From Apostichopus japonicus (taxonomy: Eukaryota; Echinodermata; Holothuroidea; Aspidochirotida; Stichopodidae): DNA of 64,000 nucleotides. Each line of letters starts with the position of its first letter. Position 1 is the first letter of the stretch. Under the pieces are notes generated by a model. That model made no database searches and was not told the DNA's origin. It saw only the letters and a list, made by a program, of their open reading frames with translations. The stretch lies in assembly GCF_037975245.1 (NCBI RefSeq), contig NC_092575.1, positions 22,592,341-22,656,340 of the forward strand, given 5' to 3'. This document shows, piece after piece, positions 1 to 13,256 of this stretch. Both the position numbers and the translations under genes were made by a program.

Positions 1-1455
1 ATGTACACATTAATAGTTAATTTTGGTCACACTCAGTCAGGGACGGAGTCAGCCTTGTCATTTCACTCGCAATACAAACTTTGGAAAGTGAGACATTGTA
101 TGTTATTTTGTCTTCTCTTTTCTTTTGTAATATGACGACAGGTAAACTATAAATTAATCACATGGCAAACAGTAGCATATTAACAATTAAACTCCCGTAT
201 GGTTTAACGAGGTATCTTCCTGGCACCATGCAATGCCAGCCGGGTTGTCTGATGTGTCATTCAACTTGAATGGTTCGCGTTGAATGATCGAATCACAGGT
301 ACAGTGCATAAGGAGCAGACTTGTACTGAGTCCGCATGTATATATAATGACCTGAACTCGCTATTCGTACTCGTTGACCTGTACCCGTTGCTAGTTTTAG
401 TCCATTTTATCCAAATAATTGTATAGTTTATTCAACCAAACCACTGACACCCCAACTTCAGGGCCTTCATATCGGTTATTTCTAAGAAGCAACTCGAAAA
501 TAGGTCAACACCGTCCGAAAAAAACTCTTAGCCCTTAAAATATTTCAAACGAAAGATTGTCCTAAGAGTTGATAAATAGATATGTCCTGAAATATAATTA
601 GAAATTCTTTTTTTGGCGAATTCATTTTTATTTCTGTCCGGAAGATTTTTATCATAATTGAAGTCGAAAAGGGACATCTGCTGTTCCGTCCAACCAAGAA
701 AGGGGGATTGTTTTTATCAGGGTTTCGCATTTTGCATATGGCCTACACGTGTTCTATAGTGACATGGAATACGGTACATCACTTGTTATGTGATCGGTTA
801 ACAAACTCTTGACATTTCCATAATGAAACTCTTCGTGCGTAACAAGACGACACGCATTTTGATTGACCTTTGATCAAAGGTCATGGATAGACTTGTAATT
901 ACAGCCGTCTTTAGTTTCGGACCACACGTATCTTGAAGTAATATACGTATATAGCTAGAAGCAACCTTCATCAACCTTATGTAGTCAGGCCTTTAGCAAT
1001 GTTTGTCTTTCTGTACCGAAACCTTTCATTTTCTTTGTAGATTACGAATTGTCAGATGTTATATGACAAGTAGAAAACAACTCAACTGAAGGAAATGACA
1101 AAACGTCTATTATGTATTTGAAAACTGACCCTGTCGAAAATGGGAACCACTTTGTAGGTGGTTGACAAAAAAAACAAAAAATATATATATATATATAGCA
1201 ACCGATAACCAGCATGGATACCGTCCATGAAATATTACGACAGACCAATAACATCTTGTTAACGGTATCACCGGTAACCTGACTTGCAGTACGAGTACAC
1301 AGTAACATGAGCTTTAGTACCACCATAATTCCATTTGAGCAATAGTGCGCGACGGAGTACAAAGCGATGAGCCCGATTTGCAAGTACTATACGGTATATC
1401 CTTTGACAATGCACGACACTTTTTACTGTCACCAACTACAAAGTTTTTCAACTGC
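1..1455. other. Intergenic, no gene seen
   Basis: AT-rich unique-looking sequence with a short TA run near 1178-1197. Open frames are short and lack splice context or family motifs. Confidence 0.6.
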
Positions 1456-1461
1456 CCCCAC

Positions 1462-1770
1462 CAGTGGCGGCGCTATGGGGAGCTTAATGCCCCCTCGGAT
1501 TTCCCCGTGCCCCTCAAACCAGATCTAATACTTCTTTATATATGAGGCTAATCGTTTGTATTAGAACAGCTTCCAATGCAATGCATTAATGTGAGCAAAT
1601 GTTAAATGATAACACCATTTTTGCGTCTAAGCCATTTAACGTGTAGCAAATTCCCACAACCCCTCCCTCGTATCAGTGTTATATTGTTCTCTCCCCCCCC
1701 CCCCCCAAAAAAAATCTTGCGCCCTAGGCGTCCCCCACCCCTCAGATTGCCTAGGCTGGTGTCACCACTG
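1462..1770. mobile_element. Possible small MITE remnant
   Basis: It begins CAGTGGCGGCGC and ends GTGTCACCACTG, so only six terminal bases are truly inverted. The hexamer CCCCAC directly flanks both ends (1456-1461 and 1771-1776). The interior has a C14-A8 run followed by GCGCCCTAGGCG, like other degraded elements in this window. The short TIR and C-rich flanks make chance matching possible. Confidence 0.4.
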
Positions 1771-1776
1771 CCCCAC

Positions 1777-4700
1777 GAACGAAAAAGGAAAAAAAAAGAA
1801 GAGATATTAATATATTAATATTTCAGGGAAAGAGTCCATCTTCCAAAACGTAATTTTAGCTAACGGGACAATTTTGTAATATATTTGACCTGTGAAGACT
1901 ACATTGTGCTCATAATAATGATAGCTATGTTAAAATGCTTTTGCTTTTCTCTTCTCATTGCATACGTAACATTATTGAAGATTGGCTGTTAAAGAGTTTC
2001 TAAGAGTTTCAACTCCAGCAGGGATTCATCAAGAGATATGTATGTGTCATCTATCTAACCTTCATATTTTCCCCCCGAATGACTCAGCAAATTCACCTAT
2101 AGTTATAAGTTATTTCGGATCCCTTCTGGCTTTACCCTTATCTTTACTAACCGCAATATTTCCATATAAATCCCAGAAGATCGAGGTAAGTGTTATGGCC
2201 TATCCCAGTTTTGATTTTTAATCTTCGCATAGAAAGTTTGTCATCCTATACCAAAATAATATATAAAACTGAACTGAACTTCAATAATACGCCCTCAATC
2301 CACAGTCAATAAAGAGAGTGACTAATGCTATTACAATGTTGTTTCGGTGTTTTTTGGGTTTTGTTTTTGCTGACGTTTTGCCTTGTAAGTTTCACCGTTT
2401 TCCTCGTCTTCCCCCTAGACCGTGACCGGTATCCATGATAAATGACAGTAATTTATCACAGACTTGTCATCGCCAACATCGTGAACAATCATTACCTTGT
2501 GTTTAGTCATTATACTTTGTATAACTGAGGCCATATCATCAGATATAATAATTTGCCTATTTCGGACATATATATATAAATACTCAATCACTAATATGTT
2601 TATATATACATGTAATCATACTAAAGCATATCCAATCTAATGGTATGTCTTCAGTTCGGTAACGAGAAGGAACACAACCCAAAACTTGGCCACTGGTGGG
2701 AGTACCATAGCAACAAAATTAGTTTTCATAGAGGCCTTCATTCCCGGCATGCACCAAGGAGTCGAGTGATTGGGAAATTGAACAAATTGATGGCTCAGTC
2801 AGAAGAGCTGGAACCAATTTTCTGTCACCTTTAACTGTGATAAATTATTCAGTGCATGATCACGTAGTTCCAATATTCAGTATTTATATACCTACGAGCA
2901 AGTTAGTTGGAAAGAAATTTCACGCGTTGGTCGAAATACAGCGCACAGCATTCCTGGTAAGAAATGAAAAGCCGGGGTACGCATGCGCGCAGGCAAATGA
3001 AAGCACAAGGATAGAACACTTCTGATCATGGTTTAAACTAAACTTTTTTTTTTATAGTTTTCGTCGTCTAATATTTATCCATCCCACGAAGTATCAGTTG
3101 ATTTTTTTTTGCCTGCAGAACACCCCAGCCCCTCCCCTCCCCCCTCACCCTATATGGCATTCGGCTTCAACGATTCCATTAAAAACTCACTTTTCAAATT
3201 CTTGATTCGCCCCTATCTGGCTCTCCCATCAGTTCTCGAGGGTTATTAGCATATTAAGGACGTTCCGGAAATGGGTGGTTACAGGTGTGGGAAAGCCCCC
3301 CGGCTGAGGTCAAGCGTTCTCAGTGTTTCAATATCCCCCTTCCGAAGGTTCATGACTCTACCCAAATCAGCAAGACAAAGTTTAGAATTTCGCCACCCCC
3401 CTCCCCCCCCCTCCCCTTCCTTTGAAATTCCATTCAGTTCCCAACATTTCCAACTATAGTTTGTCAATTTAGTTAAAGCGTATATATGCAAAGCAAAGTG
3501 CAAAAAAAAAAAGCATTGACAAATTGAATCAACCAAACTAACTTTAAAGAAAAATCTGCTTGAAGTGTGTTATCATGTAGGTCCATCATGTTTGGAGAAG
3601 GGTTACCAGTTGTCCGCTCTACGATTTATCCGAAGATACCAAACTTACTCCTGAAGTAGTGGGCATTATATAATATCAGTAAACGGTTTTAAGGAATGAC
3701 CGTGCGCGAAGCATCCTAATATTTCCAATATGTACCTTGCATTGAAACAAACCTTACGTCTGTAGCTAATGTTTTTAGCGCGAAAGATATTTTAGAAGGA
3801 AGGCCGTGGCCATCGTGCAGGTCCCTCCCTGTATGATCCGCATTTAGATACGCTTGTACGGCTTAGTCTTATACGGTACCCAATAAGACGTTAATAAGGC
3901 ACGTATTTACTGTGTTATATGTAATGTACTATCATATATAGTTCGAATCTTATAAGATGCAGACGATCATTCGTTATTATTCTTCACAATTCAGAAGGTA
4001 AAGAATCACACTTGATGAGTCATGCAAATCCTTGTATTACAACGGCGAGACTCCACCCTTAAAAACTGAATCAAGCTAAAATCGAGGCTAATTCATGTTT
4101 TATTAAGCACGTCACTATATATATTATTATTTTTATTTTTATTATTATTATTATTTTTGGGGGAGGTGAACCGTTGTGGAAAGGTAAAGCCAAAAATTCA
4201 TATATATATAGTTGTTTCTCAAGCACTTGGATGACGCCAGGAAGCAAACTCAATTTCGGTAAGAATTCTCTCTTTATACGGCTATGTTATTTCTGATCTT
4301 CCATTTTATATAGCAAGTAATATTGCCCTTCAGCTAAGTTGACTCCTAAGGGACAAAATTTATTCTTTAGTATTTTGAAAACGATTTCAATTTTTATGAC
4401 TGCAATTTACGTTTGCCCTCTAAGGATCGAAGTTGTCTCATCGTATAGTCAGGATGTCTCGACAGAACCCTTGTGGTACATAAGGCTTGGGGCGAATTAT
4501 TTCTCACTGGTACTCTCCTCTGATGATTAACTTCTCAACAAGTGGTGGGCGCTTGTCATAGTAAACTAATTTCTCCTGTTTATTATTCTATTTTCTCTCA
4601 TCTTCTTCTTTCCTTTTTTTTCTTCAAAAATATGAACTAAAAGGTGACAGGTTTGAGTTTCGTCATTGTTGTGTAATATTATATATGAACCTTCGTTATG

Positions 4701-7700
4701 ATTTAATTTGTAATATGGCATATAAGTAGGTCTTTATAGATGATAGTCCAAGAAGATCAAACCAGGGTATTCTTATGGAACAACTCCCTGATCAAACTTG
4801 CTAAGAAAATTTCCAAGAACTTTTTATGATTGAAAAGGACAGAATTGTAGCTCGGTCGGTCACTTATAGTAAATTTCTGTTCAACTTGAGTATAACCTTA
4901 AACTTTTGGTGTTATTTTAGACTGATTTCATTTAACATCCGAAGGAAATTTATATATTTTATTTAGGAAGGCCTATCTATGCATAGGCCTATATAGCCTA
5001 TACATATATTTGATATGCTGTTTCAGCGATGAGAATGCAGGCCTAGGTAAAAAAAAAAACGATTTGTCTACCGATAGGTAGTAAGCTTGGCATTTTCCAA
5101 AATGTTTATGCAATGAAACATATGGTATGATGTGAAAGTCTGTCATCCAATTAAACAAATATTTGCCTTTATTGACATGATTTACCAGCTATACGTCGCA
5201 ACGGTAGGATATACAGTTAGGCTATAAAAAGGTTATATTCGGTATGTATGTTGATCATAACCGTCGATCCTACTCAAGCATGTATACGCTCCATTGTGGC
5301 TGTAGGGAACATTAACCACCCTTACGGCAGTTTAATACATATTACCTTGTGAACAAAGTGTTATACACATTACGGATCATGCATCGGCCATTTTGTGGTT
5401 GTTCTTTAGTCCTACGTCAGGGTTCCGTACAATACACGTAGGCCTATGTCATAGTAGAATCGGGCCTATTCTATGTTGTGATGTAGGCCTACGGACAAAT
5501 TATCCTATACAAACGGTCTACTGTAACTGAATATGCAGTCGATGGTTCATGACACTATATCTGACTACTAAATCAGCATTGTATCAGCAATATGCATTGT
5601 ATTTGTATCTAAGAAAACCTTCATTGCCATAATCTCCATGGTTACGACCAGTGATTGTAATATGGGGATCAGTTATCGTTTGGTAATGCAAAACGTCATG
5701 TAACACTAAGTGTATGTTAACCACTAAGTCTGAACGACAATTTGTCAGAATGGACTGACAACATCATCGCCAACTATACTTTATCAATGAGTGAAAATAA
5801 TTGGGATGATTAGTTTGGTCAATTCCAATGAACTTTGTATCAAAATTCACTTCGTTTCGTGAAATTGCTACAAACTATGGAAACAATACTACTCTACATA
5901 TTTAATCACATAAACTTTTATAAACAGTTCCTTCTACTTTGAGATGATGGAACGCTTATATAAGCGACACAGAAACAAAATCATGGTTTCATTTATCATG
6001 TGTAATACTCGATAGGACTATCATCTACACAAGATGATCACAGACTCTTAAGTGTCTGTCTGCATCTGCTTCCTAAAGTGGTTAATCTTCTCGCTCATGG
6101 AAAAAATGTCGCAAACTGGGATTTTCACAACAAAAACTGTACAGAGCTATATGAAATATGGAATACAGTTCACGTAATAATTTACAGAGTCCTTGACGCA
6201 GCATGATTAAGTGGGTTATTTAACTGGGAATGAGTATATTGATACATACATGAACGCAGACGACACGTATAAGAGCAGAACAACTTTCGAGGCGCGAAAT
6301 AAAATATGGCTAATTATGCACTCTCATTCGTTATTAGTTATCGTGCAGACTGTATCAAATAATTAACAGTTGCTGTATGCGCACGCTGAATGCACAAGGG
6401 AATTTGTGCTATACAACGGTCCTGCAAGATGTTTTCTTTAAGCATAGCATACTGGTGAAATTAGGAGGATAAGCGAGGGGTCAAAGAGCGCTGCAGCCCC
6501 GGGGTGAATAGTGGGACCAGGAAAACATGGAAGGGACCCGACAAAGTTAGTGATAGATTGTTTTGGAAGAGTCCCCGCGGCCCAACCAGAATTTAGGCGC
6601 CTCTGACTTATGTTGCAGTAAATGTTTTATGGAGCAGTGTACGTATTATAACGTACACAAAGTGAAACCTCAAGTTTGCGCTGGAATGCCCGGTTTCGCG
6701 AAAAAAACATCACAACATGTATTCCGCCTTAGCAACGATCGTTTTCTATAGCTTATACAAGTCTCTGTCGACTTTAAACGAATCCACCAATCGTCTCGAA
6801 ATTATTAACCATCATTATATCCATATATAGAATCGAAAAATGATTTATTGATCGGAGCACTATAGGAAAGGAAATTGTTTTATAAGAATGTTGTTTTACG
6901 CATGTCTTTGTCTTGATAACTAAACCAAGTCATGTCGCAGGCCCACGTGCCGTTCCCTCCCACCTCCCCCTTTTGTGTACATAACATATATATCGCAGAC
7001 GCAGCGTGTATATCGTTTTGTTTTCATAACTTTCAGTAGATATAAGTTAATTTCAGACAATTAACCCGAGAAGCCTATACAATAAATGAACTATCGATCA
7101 AGTATACATGCGCGATGAACTTGTAACACTGCTTGAGATTACAAATGTTTTTTCAAGACCAAACCCTCGAAATCAATATCTCAGCGAGCGTCTCCCCCGA
7201 TCTGCATTCAGTCAGTCACAAAAGGAAGATGTTTTGCAGATTTGGAGGACATTACAACCTCTATGACTGAGAATAGGCTTATAAATTAACAATGTTAAAC
7301 AAAATTGCACCCTGTGTGTGATGCACGCGTGCGATCGTAATCGAGTTACAATTGATTATGGCAGGTCCGTCCGTTGAGCCATGCACTTGCCGCCCCTCTT
7401 TGCTTTTTTTCATTCTTTGTTTTTGTTTTTTAACTTAAAACGGTGCATTCAAATGTTTGAAATTTCTACACCAAAAATAAGAAGTAATTGTTACAGAGTA
7501 TCGCCTGCAGTATATCTTGAAGAATTTCATGAGAACTCGCCAAGGTTTCTGTCTACTCGCGATAATGAAACTGATGACGTTATTCCAAAAGTATGCATGC
7601 TTTGTTTGCATGTTTAAATGCTGTAGTTACCGCTTATATTACGTCACGAGATATTTACATAAATTTGTCAATCGCACTCGTTTTGATATAGGACAAGAGA

Positions 7701-8465
7701 TCGTTTGGCCGCGTGTAAATTTAAATGGTAAATATAAGCAACTGAACGGAGTGGTTGTGAGGGAGGGGGAGGGGTGATAGGGTTCTAACTGGCAGTTAGG
7801 ATTAGAATTGGTGTCAAGGACTACTACGAATAGAGTTAGCTTGGATTAGAACGACATGGGCATCGATAGGGTTGGCGAACCGGGCGGTGGATTAAAAAAG
7901 TGTAAGAGACGGATTAAATATAAGAGAAGCAAAGCAGGGATGGGAACTGAAGGCTAACCGACGCTAGAAAGAGTTTATTAGCTGAGTAACGATGTGTACA
8001 GTATAGTGAGGTCAACGGTGAGAGGGGAAGGGTATGAGTGGTAGGGGGTCTAAATGAGGGGGGTGGTAAGGTCATACAGTGCTTGAAAGTATTCCGGGCT
8101 AAACCAAACAACTTTGATACTAGATTGTGTTCCCTGGAGAAGTTGTAATGTTTGCATGAACTTCATATGGGACACGTATAACGCACATATAGGCCTATAA
8201 ACTGATTTTGGTCATTTCAATGAAATATGACTTTGGGAACATATATAGGCCTATCTTAATCCTAACGTGCTATTAATGCAAACGAACATATTCTATTTTC
8301 AATGTAGGCTATAATTATATGCAAAGATTCATGCCCGTCTATGTAGAATGGCCAATTGCTTGGGCTGTTTCTGCCACGGAGACCGCACTCTCAGTATATA
8401 TCCTATATACGCATATATGCCTATATGTGGCAATTGAAGTGCGTACTGAAAAATAAACCGATAGG
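1777..8465. other. Intergenic, no gene seen
   Basis: AT-rich DNA with C-rich patches (near 3120-3145 and 3400-3420), the ATT microsatellite at 4121 and five TAGGCCTA octamers (4984, 5439, 5484, 8190, 8246). The stretch at about 6150-6420 is free of simple repeats and has homeodomain-type TAATTA-like sites, so it might be regulatory. No coding signal was found. Confidence 0.55.
4121..4158. repeat. ATT microsatellite
   Basis: ATTATT units with T-run interruptions lead into a TTTTTGGGGGAGG junction of the type seen at several other sites in the window. Confidence 0.85.
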
Positions 8466-8473
8466 CTAACATA

Positions 8474-8833
8474 CAGTGGCGGAGCGTCCATACAGTCAGG
8501 TGGTGCGGATTCCCCCCCCCCCCCCCCTTCCGACGGACTCAAATGGACTGATGGCGCCCTTTTCAGCTTTTTACCACTTTGTACTTATTCGCGATTATTG
8601 ACTTGTCTATTGCGCTCTCATCTACCTATTGACATTTGTCACAAATTAGCAAGGCCCGGAAAGGGTCATTTCCGGCGATCTAGGGAGTATCTTTACTCAA
8701 AACAATTCTGTACGCTCCGCGCCAACCTGTGGTGGCACTCCGCTTAGATAGTGCCGAAAGCGCCCCTACAGATAGGGTCTCTACTACATTCCATTCTCGC
8801 TCCCCCAGACCAATAGCCCTAGCTCCGCCACTG
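8474..8833. mobile_element. hAT-like MITE (360 bp) with 12-bp TIR and 8-bp TSD
   Basis: The ends are CAGTGGCGGAGC and its exact reverse complement GCTCCGCCACTG. The flanks are a perfect 8-bp direct repeat, CTAACATA, at 8466-8473 and 8834-8841. A CA...TG terminus, short TIR and 8-bp target duplication are the signature of hAT transposons. No transposase is encoded, so it is non-autonomous. The interior at 8652-8753 carries, in reverse orientation, the hairpin core also found in the elements at 31173 and 33735. Confidence 0.9.
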
Positions 8834-8841
8834 CTAACATA

Positions 8842-11800
8842 GGAACATAAACAAAAGCTAGCACATAAATATGCATTACATTTCCAAGCTCAAGCAACCT
8901 AAGATTCTAACGGCGAAGGGGGAAACTTCGTTGGCACCTCAAAGGTGTTATACATTGGATCTCTGTTTCACACATGAGATTCCTATACAAAAGGAGTTTG
9001 AACGAAACATCTCCATTCGCCATCTGCCGCATGTATTATACAGTCACAGTTCAAGCTATGGTTTTTTATAGCACATGCACGATCTTTGTACTCATCAAGC
9101 GACAAAGTTAGAAGCAGGATAACAAAAATATCGACCAATTGACACTGTTCCTGGATATTCAAATGATGCAAAAGTTAAGAGTATTCACCATATGTTGAAA
9201 TGTTGTTCAGGAATTAAAAAAGATTTTCACGATGAAGTCATCATTATTGATAAAGCTACAAATATCTTTTTTTTTCTTAATTAAGCTATTGACTTTTTGC
9301 AATATTTTGTATATGACGAATACGTGATTTAATGCATATGTGTTATATATGACTAGGCATATACTTACTCATCCGTGGGTGTGTTTCTCTCATCAAATAT
9401 ATAATTGTTGTTTTTTTTCTTTCGGATAACGTGTGCGTTGTCCCGCATTAACGTCATTGCAACCATTAGCTACGAATTATGACTTCATCACTTAATTAAC
9501 GACAATAGCTGCTAATTTTGCCAAGGCTCCTATTGGCAAATAGCCTAAGGATCTGTAGACTTTGGCAGAAAAAAGAATCGACTAGATTTTTGTGGGTCGA
9601 GGCCACAAGTGTCCAAATTTGTTGTCTGAAGAAGCTCAATTTTACATTGCTATGGAAAATGTGGGTCAAAAACAGAAGAGGGAGGGGAGGTCTCTACAGT
9701 ATTTAAGTATTGTAGCTGCTACGGTATCCCAGACGGGTTATTGAAAATTTCGACAATTTTATGAACTTCGGTGTTTCATCGGAGAATTTACTATTTAAAT
9801 GGAAATTTCGACTTTTGGTCAATATCTTTTTGGGGGAGGGGTGTGGATGGGGTGGGAAATTGAACATTAGACGTATTATGATGTAAAGTGGTGCATAATC
9901 GATGAAACAGAAAGCAAAAGTCGGCAGTACTGTACACAGATGGGCGTACACCTGTGCAATCTTACGTATTGATACAAAATGTATTGCCATCCGATATCTA
10001 TACCGTGATTGGTTGTTATCGAAATTGGATTTAGTGACGTCATCCGTCATACGGCGACTGGTTCAAACAAATGCGCAAGCGAAGATCTTTCATTTGTATA
10101 CTATACACTTCATATATTGTATATTTGTTTGGTTTTACCCTTTAATTTCTTACACTTCAATTCCCCCTCAACTGTACTCCTGAATAACACTATACAGAAA
10201 ATAAAACGAGCATTAAACAAAAATCTACTAACCCAAGTTTTACATTACAAAAAGCAGTTCGCTACAAGTGAGTCGAAGATAGCGTGATGTAGCAGTCATT
10301 ATTACATTCCTTTGTTCAAACACGTATATATTTAGCATTGTATCCCTTTAGCCGTGAATTGAACCCAACGAGGAGGAGTCATTGCTTTGTTATTTCAGAC
10401 AAAGTGAAGATGATGAACGGTAATTACCTCATTATGGAACGCCGTTTGATTAATGAGATTGGACGCTATTGAAATTAAACCTTGCTACAATTAAGTTACC
10501 TAAACCGAGGGATTACTAGATACGTCTATTACTTTATTCACATTATCGAATCTTTCCTCAAACGTTTGAATAGAGTGGCTTTCCAAAGAAAAGCCTATCA
10601 CAGATCTTGTAATAACGAGAAAGGAAAGAAATTCACGATTTACCGTATCTTTGTAGGATACTAATTGTCCTGGCGGACCTAATAAGATAATTTGGACATT
10701 CAGCTTGATTTTGCTTTATTACTACATGGCATGACACAATAGACACCTACAGGAATACTGGTCACACGCGGTTGTTCAAGATTATCTCACTAATTGGTTA
10801 TATAACATAGTCTGCTACAAGCTATAGGCTTCTCCCCCTATATATAGATTGTATACTTTTGTCAAAGTATTAATATGCAAACTGATGAATTTGAATAAAC
10901 GGGACCATCAGTAGCCTGGTGGTTATAGTTTTTAGGCCATAGGTGCTTTGATAAAACTCGGTTATTTTCCAAAATGGGAAATTTGTACAGAACCTTCATT
11001 GTGTTATTACATAGGATCAGTTCATGTATAGACCATATATAGCCTATACGTAAGTATGATGGTGGTGATAAATGTCATAAGAATCAGTCAACATTTCCTT
11101 TGTGCTTAATCGTTTTTTCGATCATATCAGTCTCTGTATGCTATAGTACGATCAGGGATCCTGTATAAAGTTTGATCACCTAGCTCTTGGCGGTAAAATA
11201 TACCTTTGAAGTTGTGTTTTTTTTTCTACGTAATGATGGACGCACTGTTTTCAATATTTTAGTGACCTTAAATTTGATTGCTGGAACTATCAAGATACAT
11301 CTGAGAATAAGATTGTCAGAACATCTACCAGTTATATATATAAGTGAATGAAGACCAATTTTAAACAACTTATAAATATCTTCTAATTATAAAACAAAAA
11401 GTTCGCAAAGGCCTCATACTTTATCAGTTTTATATCTCGTTCGATCGGAACACTTTCAAGTCGTCACGTGACCCCATAATTCAAACTTTGTTGACTTATT
11501 AACGTTATTTACGTGACGGTGGGAATTATTTCTGTTAAAAGTCTCAAGTAATTCAATGTAAAGCATTAATAGTATGACGTAATGTAATCCGTCCATCTTT
11601 GACAGATCTCGTGTTTTCTAAATTTCCACCGAAAAACAATCACATCACATCTGACTACAGGTCGAGAAGCGAAACTATATTGTTTTTTCACAACTTCCTC
11701 CAGCTATATATCCCTGGATAAAAATGCGAATAAATAAAAATATATATGTGCAGTTGTACACTGCCTTCAATTCCTCTGTATCTAAGGGAAATAAACTGCG

Positions 11801-13084
11801 GACACGGAAGTGAAAGCACCTCCAGGAAGGCACTATTTGAATCCCCTATAGCCTTTTTTGAAATTTCAGGGCAACAGAAAAGGGACCTTTAAATTTGTTA
11901 CAGGTGTTACGCGGTAAGCAACCATAAAAGGGTCATATTGTGTCACAATTGTTTAGGACAATATACAGACCAATAGTTGGTTATATATCAGTACTCTGTG
12001 CTCGGTCCCTGCTGTAAATAGTTTAAGTCCAACTCGAATGCTATAAAGCAGCAAAGAAAAAGCCATAAATACAGGTCATAGGTCATAGAAGCCCATCAAA
12101 TTTGGTCACTTTAGTTGTTGCTTAAACCACGATACAGATCATAGAAGTCACATTTACAAAATTAAGTGACTTTTTTGGGGAAAATTATCACTTCACCTTT
12201 CTCACGAGCAGAAATAATCATTTTATAGGGTTTGTGTCTCTGGAGGGGGAACAAAAGGGCCTCTATAGGTCACCAAGAAAAGGTAGACTTTTAAAGTCTC
12301 GTAAACAAAATGTTGGTTTGGCGAAAAAAAGTTCAAGGGCTTTCACGTTCAAGAAGTGACACCTTTTCATTGTTACACTGAGTTAAAAAGTCCTCATGGC
12401 GTTCCAAGGAAATGAGGCATTTTTAGTCTGTTGTTGTGCGGTTCGTATATTGTCCGTTTGAAGAATTTATATACTCCTGTTGTGGATTAGAGACCACATA
12501 AGCTGATATATAAATAAATACCTCAAGGTAAACGTTTATTACGTACAGTTATAGTAAACATGTAATCACACCACAAGCTAATCTCTAAAGCAATCGTAAA
12601 GAATTCTGTGATTGGCATTCTTGTCGCGGTATAAGTTATACGCGGAATTGCTTTTTCATGTATCTTTACAAGCAAGTTGCGGTGATTTTCTTTCTATTTT
12701 CGCTGCCTTTTTCTGTAATTTACAAGTATATATAAATAAATGTTGTTCTGAGAAGAAATATAAGTAAGACAAGCATGTATTGTAAACCATTGCTGTGGTC
12801 GCGGAATTGCTTTCCTATTTTTGATGAATTTTTGATCGGATTATTAAAATTTCGTAGTAAAAGGAAACGGATATTTAAGGCCTTGTTAAACCGTTTGCTA
12901 TTTCCGGACTAGAGAAGAAGACTTTACACCACTGGTCAGTCATTCAATCACATGAACGCTGTTCACTGTATTGCCCACACTATTATATGATGTTAACATA
13001 TTGTCCAACGGAACTGGGTGACGAGGGAGAGATGGGCTTTGGGTGGTGGGAGTAAGTTGGGGGGTTAAAGGGAATGAAGTAAGA
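8842..13084. other. Intergenic, no gene seen
   Basis: AT-rich sequence without recognisable coding. It holds a CRE (10035-10042), a TTTTTGGGGGAGGGG junction at about 9827-9841, and a repeat-free segment at about 10360-10480 with GGTAATTACC and GATTAATGAG homeodomain-like sites. Confidence 0.55.
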
Positions 13085-13256
13085 ATATAATATATATATA
13101 TTATATATATATATATATATAACATATATATATATAACATATATATAATATGTATATAATATGTATATAATATATATAATATGTATAATATATATAATAT
13201 ATTTACATATAAGATATTTAATATATGTAATATATATCATACATATATATATATAA
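13085..13256. repeat. TA-rich microsatellite (about 170 bp)
   Basis: Long TATATA tracts are interrupted by ATAACATATA and ATATGTATAATATG units. Open frames made of Tyr and Ile here are meaningless. Confidence 0.95.

Noticed and set aside
12940-13240. Tyr/Ile open frames
   Set aside because: They lie within the TA microsatellite.
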